From contig NZ_CP012268.1 of the NCBI RefSeq assembly GCF_001277195.1, positions 3,100,001-3,164,000 of the forward strand: a stretch of DNA of 64,000 nucleotides. The letters run 5' to 3'. Positions 46,189-55,962 of this stretch are shown here, in pieces (position 1 is the first letter of the stretch; each line of letters opens with the position of its first letter). Below the pieces are notes generated by a model, which was given only the letters and a program-made list of their open reading frames with translations, did not search any database and was not told the origin of the DNA. This DNA comes from Cronobacter muytjensii ATCC 51329 (GTDB taxonomy: Bacteria > Pseudomonadota > Gammaproteobacteria > Enterobacterales > Enterobacteriaceae). The translations under genes were made by a program, and so were the position numbers.

Positions 46189-47327
46189 TGCGCCAGTTCC
46201 AGCACCGCGTCCGCCGCCTGTTCATCGGCATTGCAGCGGATCTGCTGATGCAGTTTACGGAAAGTGTCGTGCATCTCATGGCTCTGTTTGCCGTCGGCCA
46301 GCAGCGGCAACAACGCGGCGGCGAGCTTCTGCGGCTCGCAGTCGTCCTGCAGCAGCTCTTTGACCAGTTCGCGACCGGCAAGCAGGTTCGGCAGCGACAC
46401 AAATTCAGTTTTGACCAGCCGTTTGGCGAGCCAGAAAGTGAATGGCTTCATACGGTAGCCGACCACCATCGGGCATTTGGCCAGCATACATTCGAGCGCG
46501 GCGGTACCGGAAGCGAGCAGCGCCGCGTCACTGGCGATCATCGCCTCGCGCGCATGTCCGTCAAGCAGGTGCGCGGTGAGTGCCGGCGCGACTTCCGCTT
46601 TGATGCGCTCGAATTGTTCACGCCGTTTCGCGTTCACCAGCGGTACGACGATTTCGAGATCGGGATAATGTTCGCGCAAACGCAGCGCGGTTTTCAGGAA
46701 ATCCGCGCTCAGCATTTCAACTTCCGCGCTACGGCTGCCCGGCAACAGGGCCAGACAGCGGGCGTCATGGGCGATGCCCAGGACGTCGCGCGCCGCGTTT
46801 TTATCCGGATCAAGCGGCATGGCGTCGGCCATGGTATGGCCGATAAAACGACACGGAACGTTAAATTTGTCATAAAACGCTTTTTCGAAAGGCAGAAACG
46901 CGAGCACCAGATCGGTGGCTCTGCCTATTTTGAAAACGCGTTTCTGGCGCCAGGCCCAGACGGAAGGGCTGACGTAGTGAATAGTGCGAATACCCTGCTG
47001 TTTCAGGTTACCTTCAAGCGTGATGTTAAAATCCGGCGCGTCGATACCGACGAATACATCCGGCTTTAACGCGGTGAAGCGCTGCGTGAGGTCAGCGCGG
47101 ATATGCAGCAGGCGGCGCAGGCGGCCCAGCACTTCCACTATCCCCATCACGGCCAGCTCTTCCATCTCATACCAGGCTTCGCAGCCTTCGGCCTGCATAC
47201 GCGGACCGGCGACGCCGACAAAACGCGCGTTCGGCACGCGCGCCTTGAGCGCCCGGATGAGACCGGCACCAAGAATATCGCCGGAGGTTTCTCCGGCGAC
47301 CAGGGCAATCGTCAGGGGACGGGTCAT
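46185..47327 (-). CDS. lpxB: Lipid A disaccharide synthase
   Basis: 380 aa (382 in E. coli), GT19 family. It joins UDP-2,3-diacylglucosamine and lipid X to form the lipid A disaccharide. ALVAGETSGDILGAGL at the N-terminus and LALLPGSRSAEVEML mid-protein are conserved. Its ATG shares one base with the lpxA stop (TAATG). Confidence 0.97.
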   Translation of the reverse strand: MTRPLTIALVAGETSGDILGAGLIRALKARVPNARFVGVAGPRMQAEGCEAWYEMEELAVMGIVEVLGRLRRLLHIRADLTQRFTALKPDVFVGIDAPDFNITLEGNLKQQGIRTIHYVSPSVWAWRQKRVFKIGRATDLVLAFLPFEKAFYDKFNVPCRFIGHTMADAMPLDPDKNAARDVLGIAHDARCLALLPGSRSAEVEMLSADFLKTALRLREHYPDLEIVVPLVNAKRREQFERIKAEVAPALTAHLLDGHAREAMIASDAALLASGTAALECMLAKCPMVVGYRMKPFTFWLAKRLVKTEFVSLPNLLAGRELVKELLQDDCEPQKLAAALLPLLADGKQSHEMHDTFRKLHQQIRCNADEQAADAVLELAQ

Positions 47328-48115
47328 TAACGAATCAGACCACGCGTGGAGCGGGCAAAGAAATCGTAGAACGGCTGCACTTCAGGATGCTTTGCGGCAA
47401 TCTCTGCGATTTCTGGCTTCACCTCATCCAGCGTCTTACCGCTGCGGTAAAGCAGCTTGTAAGCGTTACGAATAGCGTGCAGCGCTTCTTTGCTGAAGCC
47501 GCGACGCTTAAGCCCTTCGATGTTCACGCCAAACGGAGTCGCGTGGTTACCCTGAGCTATCACGTAAGGCGGTACGTCCTGCGCGACACCGGAACAGCCG
47601 CCAACCATGACGTGCGCTCCGATGATGCAGAACTGATGCACGGCCGTCATGCCGCCGATGATAGCGAAATCATCGACAGAGACGTGCCCGGCAAGCGTGG
47701 CGTTATTGGCAAGAATGCAGCGGCTGCCGACAGTACAATCGTGCGCGACGTGCGCATTGATCATCAGCAGATTGTCGCTGCCCACCTTCGTCAGACCACC
47801 TCCCTGTTCCGTGCCGCGATGAATGGTGACGCTTTCGCGAATGCGGTTGCGATCGCCAATCTCGACGCGGGTCGGTTCACCAGCATATTTCAGATCCTGG
47901 TTAACCTCACCGATGGAAGCGAACTGATAGATCTCATTATCGCGCCCGATCGTAGTATGACCATTCACGACAACATGAGACTTCAGTACGGTACCTTCAC
48001 CGATTTTGACATCAGGGCCGACAATACAAAACGGACCAATGTGGGCGTTGGCACCAATAACGGCGCCCTCTTCCACAATGGCAGTGGGATGAATAAAGGC
48101 GGTCTTATCAATCAC
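47327..48115 (-). CDS. lpxA: UDP-N-acetylglucosamine acyltransferase
   Basis: 262 aa as in E. coli, GTG start. It is a left-handed beta-helix of hexapeptide repeats (IGANAHIGPFCIVGPDVKIG). The catalytic His is in MINAHVAHDCTVGSRC. It transfers R-3-hydroxymyristoyl from ACP to UDP-GlcNAc, the first step of lipid A synthesis. It starts 3 bp after the fabZ stop. Confidence 0.97.
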   Translation of the reverse strand: MIDKTAFIHPTAIVEEGAVIGANAHIGPFCIVGPDVKIGEGTVLKSHVVVNGHTTIGRDNEIYQFASIGEVNQDLKYAGEPTRVEIGDRNRIRESVTIHRGTEQGGGLTKVGSDNLLMINAHVAHDCTVGSRCILANNATLAGHVSVDDFAIIGGMTAVHQFCIIGAHVMVGGCSGVAQDVPPYVIAQGNHATPFGVNIEGLKRRGFSKEALHAIRNAYKLLYRSGKTLDEVKPEIAEIAAKHPEVQPFYDFFARSTRGLIR

Positions 48116-48118
48116 GTA

Positions 48119-48574
48119 TCAGGCCTCCCGGCTCCGTGCACACATCATGGTGGCTTCACAAACCACTTTACCGTCAACCAGCGCGACGCCTTTGAAGCGA
48201 GTGACTCCACGGCGCGTTTTTTCAAAGGTAACTTCCATCACCATCTGGTCGCCTGGCACGACAGGACGCTTAAAGCGCGCTTCATCGATGCCTGCAAAAT
48301 AGTAAAGTTCACCCGGTTCCAGTTTGCCAACGCTTTTGAAAGCCAGAATACCGGTGGCTTGCGCCATGGCTTCTAAAATCAACACACCCGGAAAAATGGG
48401 TTTACCAGGAAAGTGACCCTGGAAAAAAGGCTCGTTAACAGAGACATTTTTTACTGCGCGTAGAAAACGACCTTCCTCAAAATCCAGCACGCGATCCACC
48501 AGCAGGAATGGATAACGGTGCGGCAGAAGCTCTAAAATCTCTTCAATGTGCAGAGTATGAGTTTCAGTAGTCAA
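48119..48574 (-). CDS. fabZ: 3-hydroxyacyl-ACP dehydratase FabZ
   Basis: 151 aa as in E. coli, from a TTG start at 48574, the same rare start used in E. coli. Hot-dog fold: catalytic His in LPHRYPFLLVDRV and FFQGHFPGKPIFPGVLILEA with the active-site Glu. FabZ competes with LpxA for 3-hydroxymyristoyl-ACP, so its place next to lpxA couples phospholipid and LPS synthesis. Confidence 0.97.
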   Translation of the reverse strand: MTTETHTLHIEEILELLPHRYPFLLVDRVLDFEEGRFLRAVKNVSVNEPFFQGHFPGKPIFPGVLILEAMAQATGILAFKSVGKLEPGELYYFAGIDEARFKRPVVPGDQMVMEVTFEKTRRGVTRFKGVALVDGKVVCEATMMCARSREA

Positions 48575-48690
48575 AATACTCTTCCTGTCTAAAAATATAC
48601 TGAATGGGCAATAATAACACGGCCTGCGGCGATTCTGGATCGCTTGCAGGCCGCGGTTCTGTTGGCGGGCAGGCTTTATTAACCGGCGAG

Positions 48691-49716
48691 TCAGTCTTGC
48701 TGAGTGACTTTACGCTCAACTGCTTTTAAGCGTTTGTTCATTTCATCAATATTCATCACCAGCGCCGCCGTTTTGCGCCACACTTTGTTCGGTTGCAGCG
48801 GTATGCCTGAAGAGTAGACCCCAGGTTCAGTAATAGGACGCATCACCATCCCCATCCCTGTTACCGTTACTTTGTCGCAGATTTCCATATGGCCGTTAAT
48901 CACGCTGGCGCCGCCAATCATGCAGTAGCGGCCGATTTTCAGGCTGCCTGCCATGATGACGCCGCCCGCGACCGCCGTATTGTCGCCAATCACGACGTTA
49001 TGTGCAATCTGGCACTGATTATCAATAATCACGCCATTGCCGATAATCGTGTCATCCAGCGCGCCGCGGTCGATCGTCGTACAAGCGCCGATCTCGACGC
49101 GATCGCCGATAATCACGCGGCCAAGCTGTGGAATTTTAACCCAATTACCACGATCATTGGCGTAACCAAAGCCGTCCGCGCCGATAACGGTACTGGACTG
49201 AATCAGGCAGTGTTCGCCAATCTGAATATCATGATAAATACTGACGTTCGCCCACAGGCGAGTGCCGGTGCCGAGCTTGCTGTTTTTACCGACAAAGCAG
49301 CCAGGGCCGATAATGACGTTGTCGCCAAGCTCAACGCCGGATTCAATCACAGCATTGGCACCGACGGCCACGTTATTGCCAAGCCGCGCCGAGGGGTCAA
49401 TCACCGCGCTGGGCGCAATGCTGGCCGCCGGCTGCGGCGTGGTGTCGAGAATCTGAGCCATGCGCGCATAAGTCAGGTAGGGATTCTTCACTACCAGCGC
49501 GGCGCTGTTGGCAAAAGGAAGATCGGCCTCGGTCATCACGACCGCAGAGGCCTGGCAGTGCGCCAGTTGTTCACGATAACGCGGGTTTACCATGAACGTG
49601 ATTTGCCCACCCTTTGCAGATTGCATGGAAGCGACGCCGGTGATGACGATATCGCCATCACCGTGTAACTCCGCATCCAACTGTTGAGCTAAATCAGCCA
49701 GTCGAATTGAAGGCAT
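48691..49716 (-). CDS. lpxD: UDP-3-O-(3-hydroxymyristoyl)glucosamine N-acyltransferase
   Basis: 341 aa as in E. coli. The N-terminal uridine-binding domain (about 1-100) is followed by hexapeptide repeats (IGPGCFVGKNSKLGTG) and a C-terminal helix that binds ACP. The catalytic His is in IDNQCQIAHNVVIGDN. It performs the third step of lipid A synthesis. It starts 3 bp after the skp stop; a 116-bp gap separates it from fabZ. Confidence 0.97.
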   Translation of the reverse strand: MPSIRLADLAQQLDAELHGDGDIVITGVASMQSAKGGQITFMVNPRYREQLAHCQASAVVMTEADLPFANSAALVVKNPYLTYARMAQILDTTPQPAASIAPSAVIDPSARLGNNVAVGANAVIESGVELGDNVIIGPGCFVGKNSKLGTGTRLWANVSIYHDIQIGEHCLIQSSTVIGADGFGYANDRGNWVKIPQLGRVIIGDRVEIGACTTIDRGALDDTIIGNGVIIDNQCQIAHNVVIGDNTAVAGGVIMAGSLKIGRYCMIGGASVINGHMEICDKVTVTGMGMVMRPITEPGVYSSGIPLQPNKVWRKTAALVMNIDEMNKRLKAVERKVTQQD

Positions 49717-49719
49717 TAC

Positions 49720-50214
49720 TTATTTAACCTGTTTCAGCACATCAGCGGTGATATCTTTCACATCGCTGCTGGTGTAAGCCACAGTATTAGCGTCTACCAC
49801 CAGATCGATATCCTGGTCAGCAGCCACTTTTTTAACGGCAGCCTGAATACGGTTAACCAGCTTGCCGCGCTCTTCGTTAGAGCGACGCGCGCGATCCTGC
49901 TCGAACTGCTGCGCTTTACCGGAGAACTCCTGGCGACCCGCCATGACGTCTTTCTCAAGTTTGCTGCGCTCGCTCGCCTTCATGGTTGAGCCGTCACGCT
50001 GCAGACGCTGCATTTTGGATTGCAGGTCGGTTTCCATACGCTGCAGTTCGCCGGCGCGGCCTTTGAACTCGTTTTCCAGCGTTTTGGATACGCCCGTGCT
50101 CTGTGCAACCTGCTGGAACAGATTACCCATGTTAACTACAGCGATCTTGTCAGCAGCCTGAGCTGATGCTGCCATTGCCAGGCCAAGACCTGCAGCGAAT
50201 AACCACTTTTTCAC
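49720..50214 (-). CDS. skp: Skp (OmpH), periplasmic chaperone for outer-membrane proteins
   Basis: 164 aa from a GTG at 50214 (V/MKKWLFAAGLGLAMAASAQA) preceded by AAGGAG; the open frame upstream to 50292 is unsupported. After the signal peptide comes a long charged coiled coil (about residues 45-135), forming the tentacles of the jellyfish trimer. It holds unfolded porins for delivery to BamA, encoded immediately upstream. It is about three residues longer than E. coli Skp because of a small insertion (RDGSTMKAS) in the coiled coil. Confidence 0.95.
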   Translation of the reverse strand: MKKWLFAAGLGLAMAASAQAADKIAVVNMGNLFQQVAQSTGVSKTLENEFKGRAGELQRMETDLQSKMQRLQRDGSTMKASERSKLEKDVMAGRQEFSGKAQQFEQDRARRSNEERGKLVNRIQAAVKKVAADQDIDLVVDANTVAYTSSDVKDITADVLKQVK

Positions 50215-50336
50215 AATAAACTCCTTACCATCCCATATGTGCCCGAAGGCACTATTCTTTGCGTGGCCCGGATGCGTGCTATGCGCACGCACCGAAAGTC
50301 ATCGCGACTGCTAAACGCATTCCCTTGTAACGAACA

Positions 50337-52751
50337 TTACCAGGTCTTGCCAATATTGAACTGGAACTGTTCCGCTTCGTCTCCATCGTATTTCTTGAAC
50401 GGCTGAGCGTATGAGAACACCAGCGGCCCCAGCGGAGACATCCATTGTAAGGCGATACCCGCAGACATACGGATGTTGCTCGGATCGCTATAATCCGGCA
50501 CGCCCGCCGCACGCATGGCAGCGGAGTTCTGCCAGTTAGTATCCCAGACGGTACCCGCGTCAACAAACAGCGAGGTACGGACGGAATTCGCATATTTCTC
50601 GCTCAGGAACGGCGTCGGGGTAATGAACTCAAGGCTTGCTACGCCCATTGCGTTACCGCCGACCGCATCGTCGGACGAACAGTAACCGCCTGCGGCTTTG
50701 TCACAGTTATCCAGACCCGGACCGCTGTAGTAAACGGCTTTAGGACCGATGTTGTTGGACTGGAAGCCACGCACGGTGCTTGAACCGCCCGCGTAGAAGT
50801 TTTCATAGAACGGCATCTCTTTGCCGCTCAGACCGTCGCCGTAACCCCAGCGCGTACGACCCAGCACCACCCATTTGTGGTCTTCATCAATCGGGACATA
50901 GGTCGCCGTATCGAGCGTGACTTTGTAGAACTCGTTATCAGAGCCCGGAATCGTCACTTTACCGTTCAGGTTCACACGCGACCCCGCCGTCGGGAAGAAA
51001 CCGCGGTCAAGGTTGTTGTAGGTCCAGCCGTAGTTCAGCGTGAAGTCATCCGCCGAGAAACCGTTGTCATCGGACGTTGTTTTCGCGCTCTGGCCTAAGG
51101 AGTCAAGATAACGCCACATCGCCACCTGCGGTTCCATATTCGACAGGTCGTTATGCACGTACCCTAAGCCGAGGCGCAGCGTGTTGTATTCGTTAACCGG
51201 GAAGCCCAACGTCCCGTCCACACCGTAACTTTTATTGGTGTAGGAGGAGAGATCCGCATCATCCGCTTTAAAATCGTTGTAGAAAATGCGTCCGCCGAGG
51301 CTTACGCCATCTACCGTAAAGTACGGGTTGGTGACGGAGAACTCGGAGTAGGTCTGGTAATCGTTTTTGGTACCGTTGATGCCAACGGAATAACCGGTAC
51401 CGAGCCAGTTATCCTGCTGCACACCTACCTGGAAGCTCACGCCGCTTTCTGTGCCGTAACCCACGCCGAAGTTAAAGCTGCCGGTGTTGCGTTCTTTAAC
51501 CTTGTACACCACATCGACCTGATCCGGGCTGCCAGAGACGCGCTGCGTATCCACATCCACGGTTTCAAAATAGCCGAGACGGTTCAGACGCTCTTTACCC
51601 TGATCGACCAGGTCGCTGCCGAGCCACGCGCCTTCCATCTGACGCATTTCGCGACGCAGTACGGCGTCTTTTGAGGTGTCGTTACCCTCAAAACGGATCT
51701 TACGCACATAGAAGCGGTTGCCGGAATCGACATTGACATGCAACTTAACGGTCTTATCGGCATCGTTGATTTCCGGCTGCGTCTGCACTCGGGGATACGC
51801 ATAACCGTAACGGCCAAGCAGCTTTTTAATGTCGTCTTCCATACGGGTCACTTTCGTGCCGTTGTAAAGCTCGCCCGGCTGCATTTTGGTCAGCGACTCG
51901 ATTTCTGCGGAGTGACCCGCCAGGTTGCCGCTCACTTCAACACCAGCAATCTTGTACTGATCGCCTTCGGTTACGTTGATGGTGACGTAGATGCCTTTTT
52001 TGTCCGGCGTCAGGCTGACCTGCGTGGAGTCGATATTAAAGCGCGCGTAACCGCGGTCGAGGTAGTAGCTGCGCAGCGTTTCGAGATCGCCCTGAAGCTT
52101 TTGCTTCTGGTATTTGCGATCGCCGACCACGTTCCACCATGGCACTTCGTCGCGCAGCTGGAAGTTGGAAATTAGCTCTTCGGTACTGAAGGCGCGGTTG
52201 CCGACGATGTTGATCTGTTGGATTTTCGCCGAAACGCCTTCCTGGAAGACCAGCTTCAGGTCAACGCGGTTACGCGGCAGCGGCGTCACGACAGCTTTTA
52301 CGCTGGCGCTATATTTACCGACGCTGTAATAGAAATCTTCCAGACCTTTTTCGATATCGGAAAGCGTGGTGCGGTCAAGGGATTCGCCGACGCGCACGCC
52401 AGAGGCTTCGAGGTTCTGCTTAAGCATGTCATCTTTCACCGACTTGTTGCCGGAGAAAGTGATGCTGGCGATCGTCGGGCGCTCTTTCACCTGAACGAGC
52501 AGCGTATCGCCGTCGCGCAGCACCCGCACATCCTCGAAGTTGCCGGAGGCAAACAGCGCGCGGATAGTATTACTGATATCCTCGTCATTAACCGTGTCGC
52601 CTACGCGAACCGGCATGCTGAGGAGGGCCGCACCAACGGCGACTCGCTGCAGGCCTTCGAAATGAATGTCCTTCACTACGAACCCGTCTGCACCGTATAC
52701 GGTGGCGCTGCTAAACAGCAGCGACGCTATGAGCAACTTTTTCATCGCCAT
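50337..52751 (-). CDS. bamA: BamA (YaeT), outer-membrane protein assembly factor
   Basis: 804 aa (810 in E. coli). A signal peptide (about residues 1-20) and five POTRA domains (about 24-424) precede a 16-strand beta-barrel. The conserved loop 6 motif RGF is in STVRGFQSN. The protein ends with the beta-signal FQFNIGKTW. Extracellular loop 4 (near SLGQSAKTTSDDNGF) and loop 6 (LDNCDKAAGGYCSSDDA) differ from E. coli; the loop 6 cysteine pair is retained in a shorter loop. It lies between rseP and skp, with a 122-bp gap before skp. Confidence 0.97.
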   Translation of the reverse strand: MAMKKLLIASLLFSSATVYGADGFVVKDIHFEGLQRVAVGAALLSMPVRVGDTVNDEDISNTIRALFASGNFEDVRVLRDGDTLLVQVKERPTIASITFSGNKSVKDDMLKQNLEASGVRVGESLDRTTLSDIEKGLEDFYYSVGKYSASVKAVVTPLPRNRVDLKLVFQEGVSAKIQQINIVGNRAFSTEELISNFQLRDEVPWWNVVGDRKYQKQKLQGDLETLRSYYLDRGYARFNIDSTQVSLTPDKKGIYVTINVTEGDQYKIAGVEVSGNLAGHSAEIESLTKMQPGELYNGTKVTRMEDDIKKLLGRYGYAYPRVQTQPEINDADKTVKLHVNVDSGNRFYVRKIRFEGNDTSKDAVLRREMRQMEGAWLGSDLVDQGKERLNRLGYFETVDVDTQRVSGSPDQVDVVYKVKERNTGSFNFGVGYGTESGVSFQVGVQQDNWLGTGYSVGINGTKNDYQTYSEFSVTNPYFTVDGVSLGGRIFYNDFKADDADLSSYTNKSYGVDGTLGFPVNEYNTLRLGLGYVHNDLSNMEPQVAMWRYLDSLGQSAKTTSDDNGFSADDFTLNYGWTYNNLDRGFFPTAGSRVNLNGKVTIPGSDNEFYKVTLDTATYVPIDEDHKWVVLGRTRWGYGDGLSGKEMPFYENFYAGGSSTVRGFQSNNIGPKAVYYSGPGLDNCDKAAGGYCSSDDAVGGNAMGVASLEFITPTPFLSEKYANSVRTSLFVDAGTVWDTNWQNSAAMRAAGVPDYSDPSNIRMSAGIALQWMSPLGPLVFSYAQPFKKYDGDEAEQFQFNIGKTW

Positions 52752-52781
52752 CGTTGTTATGCGTTCTTCCTAACCTGCTCT

Positions 52782-54134
52782 CTATAGCCGAGAGAAATCA
52801 TTGAAAAGTGCAAGCCCCATTAACAGCACCAGCAAAATAGAGCCAATGCGATAACTAAAGTCTTGAACTCGCTCGGAAACCGGCCCGCCTTTAAGCTTCT
52901 CAATCGCCAGAAACAGTAAATGTCCCCCGTCGAGTACGGGTAACGGGAACAGATTGATAATGCCTAAGTTCACGCTGATCAGCGCCAGAAACATCAGGTA
53001 GTAAATCAATCCGAACTCCGCTGACATCCCTGCGCCCTGGGCAATCGAGATTGGCCCACTGAGGTTGTTCAGCTTAACGTCGCCGGTCAGTAATTTTCCC
53101 AGCATGTTGACCGTCAGCTTCATCAGTTGCCACGTTTTCGCTGTAGCTTCTGTGATGGCGTTGAACGGCCCATACTGGCGCACAGTTTTGTACTCATCGG
53201 GCAGCGGCGCAATTTTCGGCACCACGCCTGCAAACCCTTCCGCCTTTTCGTTACCGGGTTTTGTATCCGGTATCAGCGTTAAAGACAAGGGGCTCCCCTG
53301 TCTTTCTATCTCGATTGCGAGCGGACGCGCCGGATTATCCCGCACCGTCGTCACAAAGTCGGACCACTCACTGAGCGGCTGCCCATCGACTTTAACGATC
53401 CTGTCTCCGGCTTGCAAACCCGCTTTGCTGGCGGCCGACTTTGGCTGCACCTGCGCAAGCACTGGTTCAATCTTCGGCCCGAAAGGCCGAATGCCAAGCG
53501 ATGCCACCGGATCCTCTTTATCTGGCTCGAACTGCCACTGACGCAGATCGAGCACTTTATCCGTAGCGGTGCTGTCACCAGGCGTTACGACACTTAGCGT
53601 CACGTTCTCTTCGCCGATACGACCAACCAGTTCGAGACGCACAGCATCCCAGTCTGGCGTTTCGATGCCGTCAACGGCTTTTAGTTCCGTGCCTGGTGCG
53701 ATTTGTGCCTGCGCGGCGATGGAATTGGGCGTTATTTCACCAATGACGGGTTTGAGACCCGGCACGCCCATCATGAAAACGAGCCAGTAGGCGAAGATAG
53801 CGAAAAGGAAATTAGCGAGGGGGCCGGCTGCGATAATCGCGGCGCGTTGCGCCACGGTTTTATTGTTGAAAGCCTGGTGGCGCAGTTCCGGCGCAACCGG
53901 CTCCACGCGCTCGTCGAGCATTTTGACATAGCCGCCCAGCGGGATGAGGGCGATAACGTATTCCGTGCCGTGGCGGTCAGTGCGCCGCCACAGGGCTTTA
54001 CCAAAGCCGACGGAAAAACGTTCCACACGCACTCCCGCTTTGCGGGCAACCCAGAAATGGCCGAACTCATGCACCGTGATAAGAACGCCCAGTGCGATGA
54101 TAAACGCCGCCAGATTCCAGAGTATGCTCAACAT
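52782..54134 (-). CDS. rseP: RseP, site-2 intramembrane metalloprotease
   Basis: 450 aa as in E. coli. The zinc site VHEFGHFWVARK (His22, Glu23, His26) is in the first transmembrane helix and LPVLDGGHLLFL (third ligand, Asp about 402) in the third. Two tandem PDZ domains occupy about residues 115-310. It cleaves RseA after DegS, releasing sigma-E, and also clears signal-peptide remnants. Confidence 0.97.
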   Translation of the reverse strand: MLSILWNLAAFIIALGVLITVHEFGHFWVARKAGVRVERFSVGFGKALWRRTDRHGTEYVIALIPLGGYVKMLDERVEPVAPELRHQAFNNKTVAQRAAIIAAGPLANFLFAIFAYWLVFMMGVPGLKPVIGEITPNSIAAQAQIAPGTELKAVDGIETPDWDAVRLELVGRIGEENVTLSVVTPGDSTATDKVLDLRQWQFEPDKEDPVASLGIRPFGPKIEPVLAQVQPKSAASKAGLQAGDRIVKVDGQPLSEWSDFVTTVRDNPARPLAIEIERQGSPLSLTLIPDTKPGNEKAEGFAGVVPKIAPLPDEYKTVRQYGPFNAITEATAKTWQLMKLTVNMLGKLLTGDVKLNNLSGPISIAQGAGMSAEFGLIYYLMFLALISVNLGIINLFPLPVLDGGHLLFLAIEKLKGGPVSERVQDFSYRIGSILLVLLMGLALFNDFSRL

Positions 54135-54145
54135 AATTTATTCCG

Positions 54146-55003
54146 TTAAATCGTCCTGAAGACCAGCAGCAGCAGGCAGGCGAACACCGGCACCGCCGCC
54201 GTCAGGCTATCGATGCGATCCAGAATGCCGCCATGGCCCGGGATCAAATGTCCGCTGTCTTTAATGCCCGCTTCGCGCTTGAACATACTTTCCGTCAAAT
54301 CGCCGAGCACAGAGGCCAGTGCGGCAACGATGGAACAGGTCAGAAGCGTGGCAGGCGCAACGTTAAGATCCGCCCACGCGCCGTAAATCCAGGAGATGAT
54401 AGCCGCGGTAAACAGCCCGCCGATAAAGCCCTGCCAGGTCTTCCCCGGAGAGACTTTCGGCGCGAGCTTATGCTTGCCGAACATCTTACCGAACATATAG
54501 GCGCCGGAATCCGCCCCCCACACCAGGAACATGACGTAAAGCAGCCAGAGCGCGCCACTGTAGTGATTGGCGTCATAGTGCCAGGCGCGCAACGCCACCA
54601 TGCCCCAGAAAAACGGCACAATAGTCAGCAGACCGAACACCAGCCTCAGCGCTTTAGAATGGCGCCAGAAAGAGGCAGAATTTGGGTAGAAAAGCACCAG
54701 TAATAAGGCGATCACCCACCATGCCAGCGACGCCCAGAGCGCACCTTCTACCAACGGAACGTCAATCGGCGTCTGGTAAATGGGCAGAAAAAACAGCATC
54801 AGCGCCAGAAGCAGCCCGCAAAGCAGCGCCAGCCACACCCGTTGAGATCGGGAAACGAAACCGCTCAGTTGCCCCCATTCCCAGGCGGCCAGAACGCAGA
54901 CGACCAGCGTGGCGATTGCGAAACCCATCGGCGGCAACAGAAACAGCGCGGCGATAACAACCGGTATTAAAACAAACGCAGAAATCAGGCGATACTTCAG
55001 CAA
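54146..55003 (-). CDS. cdsA: Phosphatidate cytidylyltransferase (CDP-diglyceride synthase)
   Basis: 285 aa as in E. coli, from a TTG start at 55003 (TTGCTGAAGTATCG). It is a polytopic inner-membrane protein with about eight hydrophobic segments. The family signature near the C-terminus is SMFKREAGIKDSGHLIPGHGGILDRID. It makes CDP-diacylglycerol from phosphatidate and CTP. It is 12 bp downstream of uppS. Confidence 0.96.
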   Translation of the reverse strand: MLKYRLISAFVLIPVVIAALFLLPPMGFAIATLVVCVLAAWEWGQLSGFVSRSQRVWLALLCGLLLALMLFFLPIYQTPIDVPLVEGALWASLAWWVIALLLVLFYPNSASFWRHSKALRLVFGLLTIVPFFWGMVALRAWHYDANHYSGALWLLYVMFLVWGADSGAYMFGKMFGKHKLAPKVSPGKTWQGFIGGLFTAAIISWIYGAWADLNVAPATLLTCSIVAALASVLGDLTESMFKREAGIKDSGHLIPGHGGILDRIDSLTAAVPVFACLLLLVFRTI

Positions 55004-55015
55004 AAGCTACCCCCA

Positions 55016-55774
55016 TCAGGCATCGATGCCGCCAGGTGCCGTGCCGCCGAACCGGCGTTCCCGGTTGGCAAAGGCATTTAGCGCACCTTCAAAGTCTTGT
55101 TCATCAAAATCAGGCCAGAGAACATCGGTAAAATAGAGTTCTGCATAGGCGATTTGCCACAGCAGGAAATTACTGATGCGATGTTCTCCCCCTGTCCTAA
55201 TCACTAAATCTACGGGAGCCAACTCATTCATGCAGATCTGCTTACTGAGCATCTCTTCATCAATCTGGTCAGGACGCAACAGACCTTCCTGGACCTGTGC
55301 CGCTAAATGCTGCACTCCCTGAATAATATCCCAACGACCGCCATAATTCGCGGCGATATTCAACGTCAGCCCGCTATTCTGGCTGGTTAACGCCTCGGCT
55401 TTGTGGATACGGTCCTGTAAACGGGTGTTGAAGCGGCTGATATCGCCGATGACCCGCAGACGCACGTTATGGCGATGCAGGCTTTTGACTTCGCTATCGA
55501 GCGCCCAGACGAATAACTCCATCAGCGCGCTGACTTCCTGAGCGGGGCGGTTCCAGTTCTCGCTGCTGAATGCGTAAAGCGTCAGTGCCTCAATACCATT
55601 GTTTGCAGCGAAAGAGACCGCGCGGCGAACTGACTTCGCCCCTGCTTTATGACCAAAGGCTCGGATTTTCCCTTGTCTTTTCGCCCAGCGACCATTGCCA
55701 TCCATAATAATGGCAACATGGCGCGCGCCATGTGCGGGCAAGTTTTCGCTTAATGGAAGATTTACAGACAACAT
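55016..55774 (-). CDS. uppS: Undecaprenyl diphosphate synthase
   Basis: 252 aa (253 in E. coli), also called ispU. The cis-prenyltransferase motif is HVAIIMDGNGRWAKRQGK (catalytic Asp about residue 26), with LYAFSSENWNRP and the C-terminal RTGGEHRISNFLLWQIAYAE. It produces the C55 lipid carrier for peptidoglycan and O-antigen. A 188-bp gap with a terminator separates it from dxr, so it likely heads its own unit with sigma-E-type and housekeeping promoters further down. Confidence 0.96.
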   Translation of the reverse strand: MLSVNLPLSENLPAHGARHVAIIMDGNGRWAKRQGKIRAFGHKAGAKSVRRAVSFAANNGIEALTLYAFSSENWNRPAQEVSALMELFVWALDSEVKSLHRHNVRLRVIGDISRFNTRLQDRIHKAEALTSQNSGLTLNIAANYGGRWDIIQGVQHLAAQVQEGLLRPDQIDEEMLSKQICMNELAPVDLVIRTGGEHRISNFLLWQIAYAELYFTDVLWPDFDEQDFEGALNAFANRERRFGGTAPGGIDA

Positions 55775-55835
55775 AACGCGTATTTATTCCCTGATAAGGA
55801 TTAAGCGGTACTCAGGAATACTGAAGCCTTTGCAT

Positions 55836-55859
55836 AAAAAAGCCGTGACAACCACGGCT
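55836..55859 (-). terminator. Terminator after dxr
   Basis: A 7-bp stem (AGCCGTG at 55841-55847 with CACGGCT at 55853-55859), with five or six T residues on the minus strand, about 100 bp beyond the dxr stop and 62 bp before uppS. Confidence 0.7.
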
Positions 55860-55962
55860 CGCCCGACCGGCCAGGCTCACCCACCCGTATTCAGGTGGCG
55901 CAGACTATATCACCGAAGCAGAGCGCTCACAAATAACGTCGCCTTCGCCGCGTGATTAATCA

